Assembly: GCA_026770585.1 (NCBI GenBank)
Contig: MU646449.1
Coordinates: forward strand, 98,319-115,801
Source of the DNA: Baffinella frigidus
Lineage: Eukaryota > Cryptophyceae > Cryptomonadales > Baffinellaceae
Direction: 5' to 3'
DNA: 17,483 bases
Shown here: piece after piece, positions 1 to 6,834 of the stretch
Numbering within the stretch: position 1 is the first letter of the stretch
Layout: each line of letters begins with the position of its first letter
The notes under the pieces: model-generated
What the model was told of the DNA's origin: nothing
The model's input: only the letters and a program-made list of their open reading frames with translations
The model's database searches: none
Made by a program: the position numbers and the translations under genes

Positions 1-59
1 TTGCAGAGCGAGAGGCCAATCGGGCACGGCCGGTGCGGCGCCCGCGTCGCAAACACCCC
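1..59 (-). pseudogene. Exon-like module F, upstream (partial) copy
   Basis: This segment matches 245-303 except for four substitutions (A/G at 18, C/G at 30, C/G at 39, C/A at 42). On the minus strand both copies read FATRAPHRPCPIGLSLC without change, and all four differences are synonymous third positions. The copy runs into the window edge and lacks the GKTKGV lead-in seen in the second copy. No family is recognised. It is probably a duplicated exon or a relic that diverged under selection for protein sequence. Confidence 0.4.
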
Positions 60-244
60 ACACCCCCCACCCTCCACCCTCCACTCGTCACCCTACAACC
101 TCCACCCTCCACCCTCCACCCTCCACCCTGCACCTTACACCCTCCACTCTACACGCTACACCCGAACCACTAAACCCTACGCCCACCACCCTCCACACTC
201 CACACTCCACCCTAGAGCACACCCTCGGGGGGACCTCATCAAGT
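60..244. repeat. C-rich CACCCTCC / TACACCC degenerate array
   Basis: This is a low-complexity run of CACCCTCCAC and TACACCC-like units lying between the two copies of module F. On the minus strand it would be intron or spacer following the module. The G-rich strand is minus here, opposite to the array that starts near 440. Confidence 0.75.
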
Positions 245-314
245 TTGCAGAGCGAGAGGCCGATCGGGCACGGGCGGTGCGGGGCACGCGTCGCAAACAC
301 CCCCTTTGTCTTCC
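235..314 (-). CDS. Candidate exon (module F, full copy), unknown protein
   Basis: Read on the minus strand, an acceptor-like CTGCAG ends at 315. It is followed by 2 nt plus 26 codons reading KTKGVFATRAPHRPCPIGLS and then LCKLDE, ending in GAG at 235 before GT (234-233). The peptide core is identical in the copy at 1-59 although the DNA differs at four third positions. The KTKGVF start also recurs at 410-434 and 585-608. No domain is recognised, and the rest of the gene is not found. The boundaries are inferred; the coding signal is seen directly. Confidence 0.4.
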
Positions 315-409
315 CTGCAGGATTAGGGTGTGGGGTTCAGGGCGTGCGTTTCATGGTTCAGAGTTTGAGGGTGTAGGGTTGAAGGTTCAGGGTTTAGGAT
401 TCGGGGTAC

Positions 410-434
410 TGAACACCCCCTTTGTCTTCCCTGC
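410..434 (-). pseudogene. Orphan start of module F, copy 2
   Basis: The 24-mer GAACACCCCCTTTGTCTTCC plus TGC is the reverse complement of the acceptor-proximal part of module F (GKTKGVF on minus). It follows an AAAGCAG acceptor-like end and is followed on minus by CAGTACCCC. Both flanks are heptamer array, so it looks like an exon fragment stranded in telomere-like DNA. Confidence 0.35.
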
Positions 435-435
435 T

Positions 436-1225
436 TTATGGCTTATGGCTTAGGGTTTAGGGTTTAGGGGTGAGGGTTTACGATGCAGGGTTGCGGGTTG
501 AGGGATTAGAGTGAGGGTTTGGGGTTTAAGGTTTAGGGTTTAGGTGTTGAGGTTTAGGGGTTAGGAATTGGAGTGGGGGTAATGAACACCCCCTTTGTCT
601 TCCCTTCTTTATGGCTTAGATTTTAGGATGTGGGGTTTGGGGATTGAAGTTCAAGGTTTAGGGTTGAAAGTTGATGGGTTAGGGGTTTAGGGTTTGGGGT
701 TTGGGGTCTGGGGTCTGGGGTCTGGGGTTTGGGGTTTGGGGTTTAGGGTTTAGGGGGTTTGTCAATGGTTTAGGGATTAGGGGTTAGGGTTTAGGATGTA
801 GGGTTTAGGGTGTAGGGTTTAGGGTGTAGGGTTTAGGGTGTAGGGTTTAGGGTGTAGGGTTTAGGGTTTAGGGTCCAGAGAGTCGGGTCCTTGCCGTTTA
901 GACGCGGCGGGCAGACTGAGGGCCGGGGTGTGTAATTCATGCCTGGAGTAGGGTTTAGGGTTTAGGGTTCAGGGTTCAAGGTTTAGGGTTTAGGGTTCAG
1001 GGTTTAGGGTTCAGGGTTTTGGGTTTAGGATTTAGGGTGTAGGGTTTAGGGTTTAGGGTTTAGGGTTTAGGGTTTAGGGTGTAGGATTCAGGGTTTAGGG
1101 GTTCAGGGTTCAGGGTTCAGGGTGTAGGGTTTAGGGTTCAGGGTTCATGGTTTAGGGTTTGGGGTGTAGGGCTTAGGGTTTAGAGTTCAGGGTTTAGGGT
1201 TCAGGGTGTAGGGTTCAGGGTGATT
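436..1225 (+). repeat. Degenerate TTTAGGG telomere-like array
   Basis: Heptamer array with the G-rich strand on plus. Units include TTTAGGG, TGTAGGG, TTCAGGG, TTTGGGG and TCTGGGG, with similar variants grouped locally (TCTGGGG near 705-725; alternating TGTAGGG and TTTAGGG near 795-865). An island of unrelated sequence at 870-948 interrupts it. Phase slips and point changes mark it as internal, non-terminal telomeric-type repeat. No gene is seen in this stretch. Confidence 0.9.
585..608 (-). pseudogene. Orphan start of module F, copy 3
   Basis: This is the third copy of the same 24-mer as at 410-434, again followed on the plus strand by TTTATGGCTTA. The shared right flank shows that 410-450 and 585-625 are a duplication that includes spacer sequence. 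Confidence 0.35.
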
Positions 1226-1310
1226 CGTGCCGTTGCCGTCGAACAGGAAGATGAGCCAGACGTGCGAAAAGTCCTCTAGGCCTGCTGTCGCATGGTGCGC
1301 GTTGGACCTG

Positions 1311-1398
1311 AGATAAGCCAGTCGGGTAGGATGGTAAGACAGTCGGAGAGGAAGATACGCCAGTCAGATAGGAAGATAAGCCAATCAAATGGAACGAT
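1311..1398 (+). repeat. 21-bp tandem repeat, block 1
   Basis: About four units based on GATAAGCCAGTCGGATAGGAA lie between the first two PAVAWCALDL copies. In the frame of that peptide this block contains TAA stops, so here it would be non-coding. Confidence 0.7.
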
Positions 1399-1443
1399 CT
1401 ATGCCTGCCGTGGCGTGGTGTGCGTTGGACCTGTTTTTTGTTA

Positions 1444-1530
1444 AGGAAGATAAGACAGTCGGATGTGAAAATAAGCCAGTCGGATGTGAAGATAAGTCAG
1501 TTGAATAGGATACACGCCAGTCGAATAGGA
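1444..1530 (+). repeat. 21-bp tandem repeat, block 2 (7-residue unit)
   Basis: About four 21-bp units lie before the third PAVAWCALDL copy. Here the frame is open and encodes KIRQSDV, KISQSDV and KISQLNR, running on to SKPAVAWCALDL. A unit length that is a multiple of three is compatible with a protein repeat, but this is weak evidence on its own. Confidence 0.6.
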
Positions 1531-1736
1531 CGATCTAAGCCCGCCGTCGCGTGGTGCGCGTTGGATCTGGTTTGGGGTTCGGGGTTTAGGGTTGATGGTT
1601 TGAGTATAGGGGTTTCCTGAACTCTAAACCCGGGGAACACGTTAAAGCTGGTGGGGAAAACTAGGGTGCCCTTAGACAACACAAGTGTTGGTACACGCCC
1701 TAAATGCTTCACTTGCACACCCTACACGCTTGACTT

Positions 1737-1777
1737 CCAAATTGGTGAGCCCAAATAGACTGGGGCAGAGCTAAGGC
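1737..1777. mobile_element. Truncated TAGCTCTG-family MITE, right end
   Basis: The segment has the inner arm CCAAATTGGTGAGCCC, then AAATAGACT and the terminus GGGGCAGAGCTA. The same end occurs in full copies near 15.6 and 16.4 kb. No matching left end is found upstream, so the copy is truncated. Confidence 0.6.
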
Positions 1778-1995
1778 TCGCCTACCCAATTCCAGCGTCA
1801 ACCTAATTCCAGCAATCCGCACGACCCTACCGTATTGCATACGGTAGCTCCGCATTACACACGGTTGCACCCTACGGAATGCCGTAATCAGGTTGCCGCC
1901 GTAACTAGAGCGTCCGCCCTTAGGTGGCGGGGTTCGCACCCGAAGACTAGGTCGAGGCTATTTCTTACCAGGACTAGGTCGAGGCTATTTCTTAA

Positions 1996-2032
1996 GTTGT
2001 CGCTCTGGGACCCGAAAGTGGTGATGCGCGCG
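1996..2032 (+). pseudogene. Module G, SLWDPKVVM (plus copy)
   Basis: The plus strand reads SLWDPKVVM. A minus-strand copy at about 3905-3945 encodes the same peptide with three synonymous differences (CTC/CTT, GAC/GAT, GTG/GTA). A shorter copy reading LDPKVVM lies on minus near 3803-3835. All three lie beside TAGCTCTG-family repeats, so this may be part of a larger mobile element rather than a host exon. Confidence 0.3.
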
Positions 2033-2049
2033 ACTCCACACGGAGCCCT

Positions 2050-2212
2050 CCCTGACTACCCTCAAGTTGACATGCTGGGTTCGCGGTGCAAATCCGTCAA
2101 CTTTGGAGGGGGGGAGAGCCCGCGCCCACCAAATTGGTGAGCCCACATAGACCCCCCGGCGTCGGAACCCTTTGGTACCGCCTAGCTCTGCCCCGGTCTA
2201 TTTGGGCTCAGC
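2050..2212. mobile_element. Rearranged TAGCTCTG-family MITE
   Basis: The stretch contains the subfamily core (GTTGACATGCTGGGTTCGCG, then GCAAATCCGTCAACTTTGGAG) and the arm CACCAAATTGGTGAGCCCAC. A separate end in opposite orientation, TAGCTCTGCCCCGGTCTATT, lies near 2190-2210. The terminus after the arm is replaced by CCCCCCGGCG, so the copy is damaged. Confidence 0.6.
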
Positions 2213-2325
2213 AATGTAGGGTTTCGAGTTTAGGGGTTAGGGTTCGCACCCGAAGACTAGGTCGAGGCGTGCGCGCGACTCCGGGCACACGGAACCCTGC
2301 CGTAGGGTTTGGGGGTTGGGTTTGA

Positions 2326-2556
2326 GGGGTTAGTTTAGGGTTTGGGTTTTAGGGTTTAGGGTTTAGGGTTTAGGGTTTAGGGTTTAGGGTTTAGGGTTTA
2401 GGGTTTAGGGTTTAGGGTTTAGGGTTTAGAGTGTATGGTTTAGGGTTTGGGATTTAGGGTTTAGGGTTTAGGGTTTGGGGTTTAGGGCTTAGGGATTAGG
2501 GGTTCGGGTGTAGGGTTTCGGGTTTCGGGGTTAGGTTTTAGGGTTTAGGGTTGAGG
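2326..2556 (+). repeat. Near-perfect TTTAGGG array
   Basis: The cleanest telomere-type run in the window, with roughly a dozen consecutive TTTAGGG units around 2340-2425. It then decays into TTTGGGG and TTTCGGG variants. The G-rich strand is plus. Confidence 0.92.
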
Positions 2557-2561
2557 CGAGA

Positions 2562-2850
2562 CCTGGCGCGGACATCCGTTACGCCGCGGGAAGCAGGATG
2601 AGATATATCCCACCGGCCGGATCCCCGAAAATCCACAACGCAACGTTTCGCTTCAAAAAGTGCTTCTCGGTACACCCCCCACACTGTTGCGGACGCGACT
2701 GTCGACTTTTGGCGAGCTCCCCATACAAATCTGGTACAAATCCAACCCGGAATCAACTTTAGGCAAGTTCCCAGGTGTAGGGACCTGGCGGGGGCAGCCG
2801 TTACGCCGCGGGAAGCACGTTGAGATATGTCCCACGGGCCGGATCCCCAG
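2562..2850 (+). pseudogene. Duplicated exon-like module H (PLRRGK)
   Basis: Two copies of about 67 bp lie at 2562-2628 and 2781-2847. The plus frame reads TWRGHPLRRGKQDEIYPTGR, then IP, in the first and TWRGQPLRRGKHVEICPTGR, then IPSAGIT and stop, in the second. Seven positions differ; five share one codon phase, three of them synonymous. Shorter relics of its right end (GGATCCCCAGCGCTGGCATC-like) recur at about 3000-3037 and 3068-3112. No family is recognised. Confidence 0.3.
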
Positions 2851-2869
2851 CGCTGGCATCACCTAGAGA

Positions 2870-3060
2870 TGGGGGAGGGGTAAGGGTGTCAGGTTTAGTG
2901 TTTGAATTTGGGGGGGGTTGGGGTTTGGGGTTTGGGGTCTGGGGGTTGGGGCTGAGTATGGCGAGTTTGTGTGTTGGTGCGGGGTTTAGGATGTAGGTTG
3001 ATCCCCAGCGCTAGCATCCCCTAGAGATGGGGGGAGGACAAGGTTGGCTGAGGTACTGAG
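2870..3060 (+). repeat. G-rich degenerate spacer
   Basis: Degenerate GGGTTTGGGG-like sequence mixed with a short relic of module H (3000-3037). No gene is seen here. Confidence 0.5.
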
Positions 3061-3295
3061 TGCTTGACGGGCCGGATCCTTAGAGCTGGCATCACCTGAA
3101 GGTGGGGAGGGGGGTGGTAGGATTTAGTCGTGTGCATTATGCGTGGGAGTGGGCTTTTGGATCACTCTTTCTGAGGCTGGAAAGCTCGCTTGACCTCGTT
3201 GATACGCTGAGAGGAACACGATTGTCTCTACCGCGCACGGGTTGGCCGGGCCTTCATAATACTTCACTCCAACAACTACTCTTACAAATATTTTG

Positions 3296-3429
3296 TAGAG
3301 CGGTTTTCGCATCAGTTGGCCACGAAAATAATCAAACAACGCCCAAAGTTATCATTTTATTGCCAGCACCGTCAACGGTTGGCACTGTTCAATTATTTTC
3401 GGTGGCCAACCGATGTGAAAACCGCTCTA
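3296..3429. mobile_element. MITE with 38-bp TIRs (TAGAGCGGTTTTC)
   Basis: A left arm beginning TAGAGCGGTTTTCGCATC (3296 on) pairs with a right arm ending GATGTGAAAACCGCTCTA (3429) over about 38 bp with three or so mismatches, around a 60-bp centre. The ends fit a TA target duplication. It has no coding capacity, and the long ORF covering it on plus is an accident of the foldback. Confidence 0.85.
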
Positions 3430-3470
3430 CCACCAGGTTCCACACAAGAGACTCTTGCGTGGCCGGATCC

Positions 3471-3530
3471 AGACTTCGGTGACCACGATCAAGACTTCGG
3501 TGATCTTGGCCGGTTCAAGACTTCGGTGAC
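3471..3530 (+). repeat. Short direct repeat AGACTTCGGTGA x3
   Basis: Three copies of AGACTTCGGTGA start at 3471, 3492 and 3518. The spacing is 21 and 26 bp. No function is assigned. Confidence 0.7.
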
Positions 3531-3575
3531 CACTTTCTAGCCCTAAACCCCGGCTGGAAAGTCCCGGCCCTACAC

Positions 3576-3726
3576 CTATCTCTGTCTCAGTCTGTTTGGT
3601 CTCAATGTTTGGTCTCACCAATTTGGTGGGACCAGTTGCGATTCCGCTCCAAAGTTGACGAATTTGTACCACACACCCAGCATGTCAACTTAAGCATAGT
3701 CAGCCAACCCGACAGAGGCAGAGCTG
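3576..3726 (-). mobile_element. TAGCTCTG-family MITE, reverse orientation
   Basis: Reverse-complement copy of the element seen at 15589-15728. It holds the TATCTCTGTCTCAGTCTGTT terminus, a TGGTCTCACCAATTTGGTGGG arm, the core reversed (CCAAAGTTGACGAATTTGTA), and the other terminus ACAGAGGCAGAGCTGG. It is diverged and slightly longer, with an extra TTTGGTCTCA repeat. Confidence 0.7.
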
Positions 3727-3880
3727 GACTTTCGGGGGAGCATGAACACTTGCGGGTGTTACAGAGACGATTAAAATAGATCAACACTGGGGCGACCACT
3801 TTGAGGAAGCATCACCACTTTCGGGTCCAGCCAAACAACTTGAGAAATAGTCATCCAACCCGACTGCGGCAGAGCTAGAC
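3727..3880. mobile_element. Degenerate TAGCTCTG-family segment
   Basis: The stretch ends in CAACCCGACTGCGGCAGAGCTAG and carries repeated CACCACTTTCGGG-like motifs. These match module G on the minus strand (DPKVVM near 3803-3835). It lies directly beside the previous element and shares its terminus, which suggests nested or tandem insertion. Confidence 0.5.
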
Positions 3881-3904
3881 TTCCGGCGAAGGTTCTTAAG
3901 TTGA

Positions 3905-3965
3905 CATTACCACTTTCGGATCCCAAAGAGACTCCTCGAAACAGTCTGCCGCGCGCCGCCCTCCT
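3905..3965 (-). pseudogene. Module G on minus, with acceptor-like start
   Basis: On the minus strand an acceptor-like CCAGGCAG is followed by an open stretch reading EKGGRRAADCFEESLWDPKV, then VMST and stop. The SLWDPKVVM part repeats the plus copy at 1996 with only synonymous changes. The GAAAAAGGAGGGCGG start also recurs near 4160 and 4231 beside heptamer arrays. It could be a terminal exon or part of a repeat. Confidence 0.3.
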
Positions 3966-3984
3966 TTTTCCTGCCTGGATTCGG

Positions 3985-4558
3985 GATTTGGAGTTAGGGT
4001 TTGGGTTTTGGGGTTTAGGGTTTAGGGTTTAGGGTTTGGGGTTTGGGGTTTGGGGTTTGGGGTTTGGGGTTTATGAAAGGTATAGGTTTGTGATTTTATG
4101 GTTTGGGGTGGTGAGGTGTGGGGATTACGGATTAGGGTTTGGGGTTTGGGGGTTGGGTGTTAGGCCGCCCTTCTCCTGCCTGGTTGAGGGTTTGGGTGTT
4201 AAGGTTTGGGGGTTAGGGTTTGGGGATTAGAGTTTAGACCGCCCTCCGTTCTCCTGCCTGCTTTCGGGGTTTGAGTTTGGAGTGTAGCGTTTGGGGTTTA
4301 GGGCTCAAGGTTTAGGGTTTGAGGTGTAGGGTGTAGGGTGTAGGGTGTAGGGTGTAGGGTGTAGGGGCTAGGGTGCAGGGTGCAGGGTTTAGGGTTCAAG
4401 GTTCAAAGTTTAGGGCGTAGGGCGTAGGATGTAGGGTGTAGGGTGTAGGGTGTAGGGTGTAGGGTGTAGGGTTCCAAGGTGTAGGGTGTAGGGTTCCAAG
4501 GTGTAGGCTGTAGGGTTCCAAGGTTCAGGGTTGAGGGTTCATGGTGTAGGAGTGAGCA
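3985..4558 (+). repeat. G-rich heptamer arrays with CGCCCT...CTGCCTG islands
   Basis: TTTGGGG and TTTAGGG units (3990-4330) give way to TGTAGGG units (4320-4500). C-rich islands of about 24 bp, ending in TTCTCCTGCCTG, interrupt the array near 4165 and 4245; a related one lies at 3951. On the minus strand each island starts with an acceptor-like CAGGCAG and reads EKGG or ENGGR. Confidence 0.85.
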
Positions 4559-4607
4559 AACCTGCCTCGGCGGTGGCGCACACCAGTCTCCCGCATCCTC
4601 TACTTCA
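4559..4607 (-). pseudogene. Module A, copy 1 (partial)
   Basis: Diverged partial copy of module A, reading RETGVRHRRGR on minus and ending GAGGCAG before GTTTGCTCAC. Its upstream (minus) part is replaced by unrelated sequence. Confidence 0.35.
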
Positions 4608-4619
4608 AAGTTAACGGTT

Positions 4620-4810
4620 CAGAGTTGAACGTTCATCTATCAGGATTTAGCGTGTACGTTTACGGTTTAGGGTTGAGGATTTAAGGTGCGAGGTGTAAGT
4701 TTAGGGTGTCGGGTTTCGGGTATAGGGTTCACGGTGTAGGGTGTAGGGTGTAGGGTGTAGAGTGTATGGTGTAGGGTTTAGGGTGTAGGGTGTAGGATCT
4801 AGGGTGCAGG
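4620..4810 (+). repeat. Degenerate TGTAGGG array
   Basis: G-rich TGTAGGG and TTTAGGG-like units between module A copies 1 and 2. No gene is seen. Confidence 0.7.
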
Positions 4811-4886
4811 GCAAACCTGCCTCGGCGGTGGCGCACGCCAGTCTTCCGCATCAGCTCCTGCTGCACCTCCCCTTCGCCTCCGCCCC
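4811..4886 (-). pseudogene. Module A, copy 2
   Basis: On minus it reads GEVQQELMRKTGVRHRRGR and ends GAGGCAG at a GTTTGC donor-like site. TGTAGGG array lies to the left on plus and TACACCC array to the right, so the module marks an orientation switch. See copy 4 for the longest form. Confidence 0.4.
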
Positions 4887-5100
4887 TACACCCTACACCC
4901 TGCGCCCTGCGCCCTACACCCTACACCCTACACCCTACACCCTACACCTTACACCCTACACCCTGCACCCTGCACCCCCACCCCCGCGCCTCCACGCCTT
5001 CCCTCCCCTGGCCCATCGATTTTGTACCAAGCCGCCTCCAGATGAGTCCTCCTCCAACGTACACTTTTCGCATGACAGGGTGTGTGGTGTAGGGTGTAGG
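4887..5100. repeat. C-rich CCCTACA array and spacer
   Basis: About a dozen CCCTACA units (4887-4975) are followed by a non-repeat spacer (4976-5085) and a short GGTGTAGGG run. C-rich to G-rich switching occurs within the spacer. On the minus strand this is the putative intron between module A copies 3 and 2. Confidence 0.8.
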
Positions 5101-5178
5101 GCAAACCTGCCTCGGCGGTGGCACATGCCAGTCTTCCGCATCTTCTCCTGCTGCACCTCCCCTTCGCCTCTGCCCCTA
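5101..5178 (-). pseudogene. Module A, copy 3
   Basis: On minus it reads EVQQEKMRKTGMCHRRGR after an acceptor-like GGGGCAG and ends at GCAG before GTTTGC. Two replacement changes relative to copy 4 (V to M, R to C) suggest relaxed constraint. Confidence 0.4.
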
Positions 5179-5439
5179 CACCTTCACCCCTAACCCTCAA
5201 CCGTGAACCCTACACCCTCAACCCACAACCCTCAACCCTCAACCCAAAAACCAAACCCTCCCCTCCCGAAACCCAGAACTTGCTAACTCTCCCCCCTCTT
5301 CCCCCGGGTTTCGGGTTCCGGGTTTCGGGATTCGGGTTTCTGGTTCAAGGTCTAGGGTGTAGGGTGTAGGGTCCCAAGGTTTTAGTGTGCAGTGTATAGT
5401 GCAGAGTGTAGGGTTGACGGTGTAGGGTGTAGGGGTGAC
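5179..5439. repeat. C-rich to G-rich heptamer switch
   Basis: CCCTCAA and CCCTACA units (5180-5245), a C-rich spacer, then TTTCGGG units (5305-5340) and TGTAGGG units (5350-5435). The two halves are complementary in sequence type, so the transcript of either strand could fold back. Confidence 0.75.
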
Positions 5440-5446
5440 AGCGAAC

Positions 5447-5692
5447 CTGCCTCGGCGGTGGCGCACGCCAGTCTTCCGCATCTTCTCCTGCTGCACCTCC
5501 CCCGCGCCCCCCCCGCTGCCCCCTGCCGCATCCCGCCCCGCAGCGCCATCCCCAGCCCCAGCGCTCTCGACGCCCGCGCTCTCGTCCGCGTCGGCCCCAT
5601 CGGAGCTCAGCAGTGGCGCGCGGTCGGCGCTCAGCTTGAGGGCCCCTACAGCTGAGACGCACCCCGGGGAGGCAACGTCTCCGAGGGGTGCT
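5447..5692 (-). CDS. Candidate exon (module A, longest copy), low-complexity protein
   Basis: Read on minus from an acceptor-like CCCTCCAG near 5693, the frame is open to a GAGGCAG end at GTTCGC near 5447. The product starts APLGDVASPGC, continues through an Ala/Gly/Asp/Ser-rich acidic stretch (SSDGADADESAGVESAGAGD) and ends with basic EVQQEKMRKTGVRHRRGR. The last part is the piece repeated in copies 1-3. The frame is supported by the APLGDVA segment, which recurs at about 6128-6160 with synonymous changes. No family is recognised. GC-rich sequence keeps several frames open here, so the call stays tentative. Confidence 0.35.
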
Positions 5693-5790
5693 CCTGGAGG
5701 GTGGTCACGGTTAAGGTGAGATGGAAAAGGAGGGCGGCTGTGGGGGGGGGTTGGCCGGCGCTCGGATTTAGGGGCCCTGTAGGTGAGACT

Positions 5791-5909
5791 TAGCTCTGCT
5801 TGAGTTTGATTCTGGCTCGTCCTTGAAAGTATTTAAGAGCAGACCTTCAGTACAAAAGGGCGAATAGAAAGCCTTGATGACGAGCCAGGGTAAAACACAG
5901 GCAGCGATA
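5791..5909. mobile_element. TAGCTCTG-family MITE, short subfamily
   Basis: A 119-bp foldback. The left end TAGCTCTGCTTGAGTTTGAT continues to TCTGGCTCGTC and matches the right end GACGAGCCAGGGTAAAACAC...GCAGCGATA in reverse complement. The centre TTCAGTACAAAAGGGC is shared with the copies at 8327-8446 and 10581-10701. Confidence 0.8.
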
Positions 5910-5947
5910 GGAGACGACCTCCCAGGGTCCCAGCCTTCTAATGCCAC

Positions 5948-6095
5948 AAGCTAACGCCAGCGGGCCCCTTAGCCTACGGTAGGAACCCCCCCTCCTCCTA
6001 CGACGTTTAAAACAAAAAGGTCGTTAAAAGTCGTAGGAGGGGGGCTCCTACCGTAGGCAATCCGTAGGCTCTAAGTACCTCGCTGGCGTTAGCTT
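5948..6095. mobile_element. MITE with AAGCTAACGCCAGCG termini
   Basis: A 148-bp foldback with perfect 15-bp terminal repeats AAGCTAACGCCAGCG. Long subterminal arms pair through CCTACGGTAGGA and CCTCCTACGAC. A half copy lies at 10934-11010. It carries the CTACCGTAGG core that recurs in other, unrelated MITE families of this window. Confidence 0.88.
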
Positions 6096-6117
6096 TTCAG
6101 ATGACTTCTTCACAAGG

Positions 6118-6170
6118 CTCACAACCTGTAGGGGGGGGCGACGTCCCCGAGGGAAGTTCCTCGAGGGAGG
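6118..6170 (-). pseudogene. Exon-like fragment SLGDVAPP
   Basis: Minus reads TSLGDVAPPLQ and then GTTGTG (donor-like), matching APLGDVASP in the exon at 5447-5692 with synonymous GGA/GGG and GTT/GTC differences. It is short and may be a duplicated exon start. Confidence 0.25.
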
Positions 6171-6188
6171 TGGCGGGTTGAGGTCTGG

Positions 6189-6326
6189 CCACCAGCCCTC
6201 AGAGTGGGAGCAAATCGTCTTTTCGAGTCCCTTTGTTTGTACCAGAGGTCGTCGGAATCCGACGGTCTTCAGTTAAGATCACGGGGATTAAAACAGGCGG
6301 TTTGCTCTAACTCTGAGGGCTGGTGG
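6189..6326. mobile_element. MITE, CCACCAGCCCTCAGA family, copy 1
   Basis: A 138-bp element with inverted ends CCACCAGCCCTCAGAG and CTCTGAGGGCTGGTGG, plus an inner GAGCAAATCG / CGGTTTGCTC pairing. Same family as 6667-6810. Confidence 0.85.
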
Positions 6327-6509
6327 AGCTCTGCAGGCTCCGAAGGGGAAATCTGGCCGAAGTCGTCGATTCTGAGCGACTTTCGGTTGGGATGTCTGTA
6401 GGAACAAACGTATGTTGCTGCGGGTTGCCTATGTACATACCGTAGAGAGATGAGGTGTATCTACGTATTGGGTTATTCACAAAATCCCTTTGTAGTTCAC
6501 TGTTTGGGT

Positions 6510-6636
6510 CTAGCTCTGCCCGAGTTAATCTGGTCTCGAAATGAGGGAAACGGAAGTTGATGCCCCCGTTTTGTGGTACAAATCCGTCAACTGTGGGCGT
6601 GGAAACAAGTAGTCCGCCCATCTGAGGAAGAGCTAG
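6510..6636. mobile_element. TAGCTCTG-family MITE, diverged
   Basis: Left end CTAGCTCTGCCCGAGTTAAT, right end CATCTGAGGAAGAGCTAG. The interior GTGGTACAAATCCGTCAACT belongs to the long-subfamily core seen at 15.6-16.4 kb. Confidence 0.65.
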
Positions 6637-6666
6637 AAGGTGAAGATGCAAAAGGAGCGCAGCTGT

Positions 6667-6810
6667 CCACCAGCCCTCAGAAGTGAACCAAATCGAGCGA
6701 TCGCAAATGTTGATTTCCCCTGGGTGGTAAATCCTCAGGATTTACCACCCAGGGGAATTGCCCACACACCTAAAAATCGCGATTTGGTTCATTTCTGAGG
6801 ACTGTTGGGT
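6667..6810. mobile_element. MITE, CCACCAGCCCTCAGA family, copy 2, with palindrome
   Basis: The outer arms CCACCAGCCCTCAGAAGTGA and ACCAAATCG pair with CGATTTGGTTCATTTCTGAG and GACTGTTGG. Inside is a perfect 43-bp palindrome (6715-6757) with 20-bp arms and a 3-base loop (TCA). Copy 1 lacks this palindrome, so it was probably gained secondarily or belongs to an inner element. Confidence 0.85.
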
Positions 6811-6834
6811 GTGAAAACAGGGGAGATGGCTAGA

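Larger units (their letters stand above)
1277..1569 (+). pseudogene. Exon-like module PAVAWCALDL in three copies
   Basis: Copies lie at 1277-1310, 1400-1433 and 1536-1569. Across the three, seven positions vary. Six of these (offsets 7, 10, 13, 16, 22 and 31) fall in the same codon phase and leave PAVAWCALDL unchanged; only offset 3 changes a residue (R, M or K). The third copy is followed by GTTTGGGG, a donor-like start into the heptamer array. Between the copies are 21-bp tandem repeats. The copies are not in one common frame with each other, so this is either a set of separate exons or a decayed repeat region of a gene. No family is recognised. Confidence 0.4.

Noticed and set aside
436-1225. 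True chromosome end
   Set aside because: The array is degenerate, has unrelated sequence on both sides, and orientation reverses several times in the window, so it is internal.
3102-3482. 126-codon plus-strand frame
   Set aside because: Most of it lies across the foldback MITE 3296-3429, so openness is a by-product of the inverted repeat. No domain or paralogue supports it.
4804-5200. Long plus-strand frames rich in PYTLHP
   Set aside because: They translate CCCTACACCC array. The conserved module inside is better explained on the minus strand with a donor-like end.
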